DNA of 64,000 nt from Prillingera fragicola. Its lineage: Eukaryota; Basidiomycota; Tremellomycetes; Trichosporonales; Trichosporonaceae. Below the pieces are notes generated by a model. That model searched no databases and was not told where the DNA came from. It worked only from the letters and a program-made list of their open reading frames with translations. The position numbers and the translations under genes were made by a program. Shown piece by piece: positions 58,701 through 64,000 of the stretch (its first letter is position 1; each line of letters starts with the position of its first letter). The stretch covers positions 1,116,001-1,180,000 of the forward strand of contig BEDY01000003.1 in the NCBI GenBank assembly GCA_002335605.1. Reading direction: 5' to 3'.

Positions 58701-61700
58701 GACTCTCTTGTCTCTGAAGGTGCAAAATAACCGTCTGAGTTCCATCCCGTCCTATTTCCTTCAGATGAAGGCGCTCAAGTATCTCAACATTTCGAACAAT
58801 GTCTTCGACGAGTTCCCAACGGTCGTGTGTGAGATGAGCAACCTCGTGGATCTTGACGTGTCGTTCAATCAAATCGCCGAGCTACCGTCTGAGATGTCCG
58901 ACCTCAAGTCGCTCGAGCGTCTGATCTGTGTGGGTAACGAGCTCGAAGAGTTCCCCCCGTCATTTAGTACACTCGCCAACCTGCGTGTTCTCGACGTGCG
59001 CCGAAACAAGCTGGTCGACTTGACACCGGTTTATGCGCTGCCCAACCTCGCCATGCTTCGTGCCGACAGCAACGACCTGGTCACTTTGGACACTCAACTT
59101 GGTCCCAAGGTGCGCGACTTCAGTGTGCCACACAACTCTATCACGCGCTTCACCCTCGCATCCATGCCTGGTATGACGGCATCATACTCGCTGACCCACT
59201 TGAACCTGTCACACGGCAAGCTGTCCACCCTCGACGACGGTGCTTTGAGCGAGCTGGTTAATCTTGTGGAGCTCAACCTCAGCTTCAACCAGTTTACCCG
59301 CTTGCCGCAGACACTCGATCGACTTGTCAGCCTGGAGGTGTTCTCCTGCACGGATAACATGATCTCCGCGGTCCCCAACGGTTGCTTTGGCAACATGCAA
59401 AAGCTCAAGGTCTGCAACATCCACAACAATAACCTGAAGGATATTCCTTCAGACGTGTGGCTGTGCAGTTCAATCGAGGTTATCAATCTCAGTTCCAACC
59501 TGCTCGAGTTGTTGCCCAGCCCGCCTCAAGCATGGTTTGACAGGATAGACGCTTCACAGCGCAAAATGTCGACAGTCTCATCCGCTACGGACAGGTCAGA
59601 CAAGTCGCGCATGCTGCCACCCGCCGGAGCTGCACTGCAGCGTCTGTACCTCGCAGACAACCGCCTCACGGACGAGCTGTTCCACCAGGTGGCGCTATTC
59701 TCCAACCTCAAGGTTCTCAACGTCAGCTTCAACAAGATTGCCGAGATCCCGCCAAGGACTCTCAGCCGCTGCGGCCTTCTCGAGGCACTGTACTTGTCCG
59801 GCAACAGGCTTACAAGCTTGCCTGCAGAGGACCTGGAGCACCTGACCAACCTTCGTGTGCTCCACGTCAACGGTAACAAGCTGCAAACGCTGCCTTCGGA
59901 ACTGGGATCAATCCCAAACCTCGAGCACCTCGATGTCGGTTCCAACGTGCTCAAGTACAACATTGCGAACTGGCCTTACGACTGGAACTGGAACTGGAAC
60001 ACGGAGCTGCGGTACCTCAACCTCTCAGGCAACAAGCGTCTGGAGATCAAGCCGACGAGTGGACAAGAATTGTCACACAACCAACAGGGATTCCGTCGCG
60101 AGCTGTCCGACTTCAACGCTCTCACCCACTTACGTGTCCTTGGCCTCATGGACGTGACCCTTCGCATTCCGTCGCTGCCAGACGAGTCGGATGAGAAGCG
60201 TGTGCGCACCTCGTTCTCGGATATCAACAACATGGCGTACGGAATCTCAGATATGCTCGGCTCGGTCGACCATCTCGCCATGTTCGATTTGGCAGTTCCA
60301 AACTTCCGTGGCAGCGCCAACGAGTGTGTGTTCGGTATGTTTGGCCGAGCAGCACCCTCGGTGCCATCAGGAAAGATTCCCAAGTTTGTCCAGGAACACT
60401 TTGCCACTGTTCTCGCAGAACAGCTCCGTGACTTGCGGCCGGACGAGGAGACTACCGAGGCACTGCGTCGCTCGTTCCTCCATATTAACAAGGACACGTT
60501 TGACTCGCTCGCTGGCATCGAAAAGCGCCACCGCGATTCGACTGGCAGTTTCATGACTGGCTCGATGCGCAAGACAAACAAGCTCCACTCGCAGATGCGG
60601 ACAGGTGCGCCCGGAGCTGTCGTCTACCTTGTCGATAAGACGATCCATGTGGCCAATGCCGGTGACACACTTGTTGTCATTTCGCGCAAGGGAGAGGCCG
60701 AGCTGCTCTCCAAGCGCCACGACCCCACTGAGCGCGAAGAGACGGCTCGTATTCGTCGCGCCGAGGCTTGGGTATCTCCCAAGGGCTTTGTCAACGACGA
60801 CAAGGAGATTGAAATTTCGCGCGCGTTTGGTTTCTACCAGGCGCTGCCCGCTGTCAATGCCAGTCCCGAGGTCGGTACTCGTCAGCTCCAGGAGTCTGAC
60901 GAGTTTGTCATTATCGGCAACTCTGCGCTGTGGAAGTGCTGCTCGTACCAGACAGCAGTTGACATTGCTCGTACCGAGCGCCACGACCCCATGATGGCTG
61001 CGCAAAAGCTGCGTGACTTTGCCATCTCGTATGGAGCAGAGGGAAGCGTGATGATCATGGTCATCAGTGTCTCAGACCTGTTCTTTGGCCGTGGCGGCCG
61101 AGGCTTTGGCCTTGTTGGTGGCCCTGCAGACGTCGATGTCGACAGTGCCGAGTACATCAAGCGCGCTCAACGCCGTCGCAACGAGGACGTTGGCGATCGC
61201 ACGCTCAACCGACTGCAGCAGGAGATTGAGCCACCTACTGGACAGGTCGCCATTGTCTTCACCGACATTGTCAACTCGACCGCCCTCTGGGAGACCAACC
61301 CTGGAATGCCCACGGCCATCAAAATGCACCACTCGCTCATGCGCCGACAGCTTCGTCTCGACGGCGGTTATGAAGTGAAGACTGAGGGTGACTCTTTCAT
61401 GGTCTCCTTTAGCTCGGTCACTGCAGCCGTTCTCTGGGCGTTTAACTGCCAGATCGGTTTGCTGCAGATGGAATGGCCACGAGAGCTGCTCGAAAGTGAG
61501 GACGGCAAGGTCATCTACGACTCGAAGGGCAACATTATCCATCGTGGTCTCCGTGTGCGCATGGGTGTGCACTGGGGCGCGCCCGAGTGCGAGAAGGACC
61601 CCATCACTCGACGTATGGACTACTATGGTCCCATGGTCAACCGTTCTGCCCGTATCAACGCAAGTGCAGATGGTGGTCAACTCATGGCCTCGCAAGATGT

Positions 61701-62503
61701 CCTCAACGTCATTCGCGGGCTTCGCGAGTACATTGAGAGCTCGGACGACCACACTCTGGACGACTTGCCTCCTGACACTAAGCGCGAAGTGCAGGAGTTG
61801 CGTCGCATCGGTGGTCTGGACATCAAGGACATGGGCGAGCGCAAGCTCAAGGGTCTTGAAGGTAAGAGCCTCGTCATGATTGCCTCGTCATGATTCCGCT
61901 GCTGACAACCAGTTCCCGAAAAGCTGTCGCTCCTCTATCCCAAGGCCTTGTCTGGCCGCCTCGAGCTCTTCACTGGCCTGCGCGCCAATGTCGAGGTCAA
62001 CGAGGCCCGCCTCTTTGCGTCCGAGCGGTCCATCGAGGAGGCACGCCAGCTCTCCACCATTGTTCTGCGTCTCGAAGCGCTTTGTGCTCTCCAGAACAGT
62101 GGACCGGGCGACCGCACAGGCGTGTCGTCTCCAACAATCCCTGCCACAGACCTGGTCAGTCTGGCAACAGCTCGCAAGAGTATCTCGGGGCTGCCTGGCC
62201 CACCCAGCAACCGCCTGCAGCCCCCGAACCCCCATCTCGGGCCGCAAATCCGAGACAGCATGACCGAAGACGAGCTTGTGGAAGTGGTTGCAAGCATGAC
62301 CACCCGCATCGAAAACTGTCTTTCCACATTGGTGAGTATCGGGTGCAATGAACGGGGTCCAGAGTCTCACACCACTACAGTACCTCAAGCAACTTGGAAG
62401 TTTCACAACCGTCCTGGCGGCGCTCGAGCAAGCAACACGTATCGACCCGTCTTTGGTCATTCACGCGTTGAGCCTCATGAGCGGTGCCATGGCTCAGCAA
62501 TGA
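55745..62503 (+). CDS. CAC1: Adenylate cyclase (Ras-associating, LRR, PP2C-like, class III cyclase)
   Basis: Four exons (55745-58360, 58396-61861, 61913-62331, 62381-62503) sum to 2,208 codons, 2,207 residues, complete. Domains in order: a Ser/Pro-rich N-terminus (1-740) with a short poly-His run; a Ras-association domain (about 760-855, PYFTRIYRGDGSFDIMSFPI); leucine-rich repeats (about 880-1480, more than 15); a PP2C-like domain (about 1490-1770) whose usual DGHG metal motif is absent; and a class III cyclase domain (about 1820-2010) with VAIVFTDIVNSTALWE and EGDSFMVSF supplying the two metal aspartates. The C-terminal helical tail may bind cyclase-associated protein. It makes cAMP downstream of Ras/G-alpha, controlling growth and virulence-type traits in related yeasts. 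The symbol follows Cryptococcus usage; CYR1 is the budding-yeast name. Intron 1 is only 35 nt. Confidence 0.96.
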
Positions 62504-63279
62504 GCCTGTCCCCGCATCCCCCCATCTCACGTTTAACTTTGTATTCTCATCACCACTGCTGCCGCATTTGCCAACTTATTTGTTACCGAGGAATCTACGA
62601 CGACGATTTGTTGCTGCTCTCAAACTATATACTCCAGGAAGGTAGAATCTAAAAGAAATGTCATCACCATGGAGAAATTATCCTACACTTGAAGCATCAA
62701 ACTCGCAAAGATCGCAAAGATGTGGTGGTGCATGTGGTTCAGGCGGTCTATGATATATTGTTGTCTTGTGGGGTGTGCTCGATTGTCGTGTTTCAGGAAC
62801 CGGCCAAGCGCCCAAACCGCCGTGGACACAAATACAGTGGTATCATGCCGTCACCCCTTTTGGCAGCCCGGGACTGTTAGCACCTCTTCATCCCTCAGTC
62901 TTGTACTTGCACAGCTATTCTTGCGACCACACTGTCGTCTCTGTATCAGGAGCACACGCCCTCGCCCCCTACTCCTCCACGTCGCACCGGACCGCTCGGC
63001 AACCAGTGGCAACCAGCAACGTCAGCAAGTGTCTGTGCAGCAAGGTACCGACGAACTGCCCTCCGTTGCACCCAGCTACTGCCATTCCCCCGACACCTTG
63101 TACATCTTGAGCAATACACACAGGGTCGCACACCACCCAGCCCGCGGGCACATATCACTGCAAGCCCAACTCTGTGAAAAGACGCGGTTCAGTTGGTCGC
63201 GGACTTGCTCTGCACTCGCCGTCCTCTAACGACCTTCCCCTGTTACGATCCCGCGTGCGTTTCGCCGCTCATCTTGGGG
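62504..63279. other. Intergenic region adenylate cyclase to ankyrin gene
   Basis: 776 bases between co-directional genes. Open frames of up to 169 codons lack any recognisable motif. No gene supported. Confidence 0.4.
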
Positions 63280-64000
63280 ATGCCGACGGCACCGGCGCCA
63301 GCTCCGCTTCACCTGTCGGCTGGGGAGCCGGCCGCGTCCACCTCACGGCTACAGCTGTAAGTGCAACGTCGACACGGCAGCCACGGTAGACTGCTGACGT
63401 GACCACAAAGGAGCAGCCCAGATGTGCCGCCGCCTGCGACCCCGGCGTTCTTGCATCACCCGACACCGGCGTCAATCGCGGCTATCCTCAATGAAGAAGA
63501 GGCCGAGTCTTTGCGGTCGGGCCAGAGCAACGATGTGCGGACGTCGACGATCTTGCGGAACGCGCTGCGATGGGCGGTGAGACATGCCGATGTGGAGCTT
63601 GTTGGTTGGCTTGCTGCGTTGGACGGACGATTGGTGAGTAGGCAGCCCTGTTTTAGCAATAGTGCGTGACTGACTCCATTATAGGGTGCCATTCTTGACG
63701 GTGAAGTGGCCACCATGGACGATGAAGAGGGGTGGGGTGTCGTTGGCATGGCCATTCAGAGCTCTTGCGGTCGTTCCGGTGCCGAGGAGGCAGTTAGGCT
63801 TCTTGTGGGTCGCTGGGGTGTGAGCGCTGGACCTCGCGATGGCCGCGACAAGGCTGGTTGGACGCCTTTGCACCTCGCAGCTATCCTCTCGTCACCTCAG
63901 ACCGTATCTGTCTTACTCAACCGCGGAGCGTCAATCAACGCCGTCACGGACAGTGGGCTTAGCGCCTTTGACCTGATCACCGATATGGAAGGTCGCGAGA
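63280..64000 (+). CDS. Ankyrin-repeat protein, 3' truncated by window edge
   Basis: Exon 1 begins at 63280 (MPTAPAPAPLHLSAGEP). A short intron (63356-63411 region) joins to LSSPDVPPPATPAFLHHPTP ASIAAILNEEEAESL, then a second intron (about 63634-63684) to GAILDGEVATMDDEEGWGV and an ankyrin repeat (DKAGWTPLHLAAILSSPQTV SVLLNRGASINAVTDSGLSA). The second repeat is cut by the edge. The acidic/hydrophobic N-terminus, WAVRHADVELVGWLAAL, looks like a degenerate first repeat. Remaining domains lie outside the window, so no function can be assigned. Confidence 0.8.

Overview
The window is chromosomal DNA of a fungus, almost certainly a basidiomycete yeast of the Tremellomycetes (Cryptococcus/Trichosporon-like). 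Evidence: moderately GC-rich, densely packed genes on both strands; nearly every gene is broken by very short GT-AG introns (mostly 34-60 nt) with CTAAC/CTGAC branch points; and the gene set is typically fungal (Ras-associating adenylate cyclase with LRRs, Zn2Cys6 factor, KRE9/KNH1-like GPI protein, URA5, STT3). No tRNA, rRNA, CRISPR or intact transposon was recognised.

Layout. 1-6.7 kb: a glycan-flavoured group (3' part of an SGNH-hydrolase-like gene, a GT18/MGAT5-like glycosyltransferase, a class I O-methyltransferase, a GT61-like glycosyltransferase). 8-10.3 kb: DEAD-box mRNA-export helicase DBP5. 10.7-13 kb: an unusual type II membrane protein with a plant-type LRR ectodomain. 13.7-16.8 kb: a conserved coiled-coil/disordered protein of unknown role, divergent from STT3 (17.9-20.5 kb). 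20.8-23.6 kb: a Zn2Cys6 transcription factor with a 3.5-kb gene-poor upstream region. 27-28.8 kb: a bestrophin-type channel; 29-31.2 kb: an unrecognised disordered protein; 31.3-32.8 kb: a saccharopine-dehydrogenase-like oxidoreductase.

33-42 kb is rich in nuclear functions: TAF12 (TFIID/SAGA histone fold), TAD1 (tRNA adenosine deaminase), a DPB3/CHRAC-like histone-fold protein, a membrane RING E3, and the SAGA subunit SGF73. 42.9-43.7 kb: KRE9/KNH1-like GPI protein; 44.4-45.3 kb: RPS8; 46.7-47.6 kb: URA5; 47.9-50.5 kb: ORC4 with N-terminal AT-hooks; 50.7-51.9 kb: the mRNA-export adaptor YRA1/ALY; 52.6-54.7 kb: the APC/C activator CDH1; 55.7-62.5 kb: adenylate cyclase (about 2,207 aa); 63.3 kb to the edge: the start of an ankyrin-repeat gene.

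The genes are mainly independent housekeeping units. Recurrent themes are surface glycosylation (5' end, STT3), mRNA export (DBP5, YRA1), chromatin/transcription (TAF12, SGF73, DPB3-like) and cell cycle/replication (ORC4, CDH1). Exon joins were worked out by eye from splice signals and reading frame; for many genes the summed exons are an exact multiple of three, but positions may be off by a base and none has transcript support.
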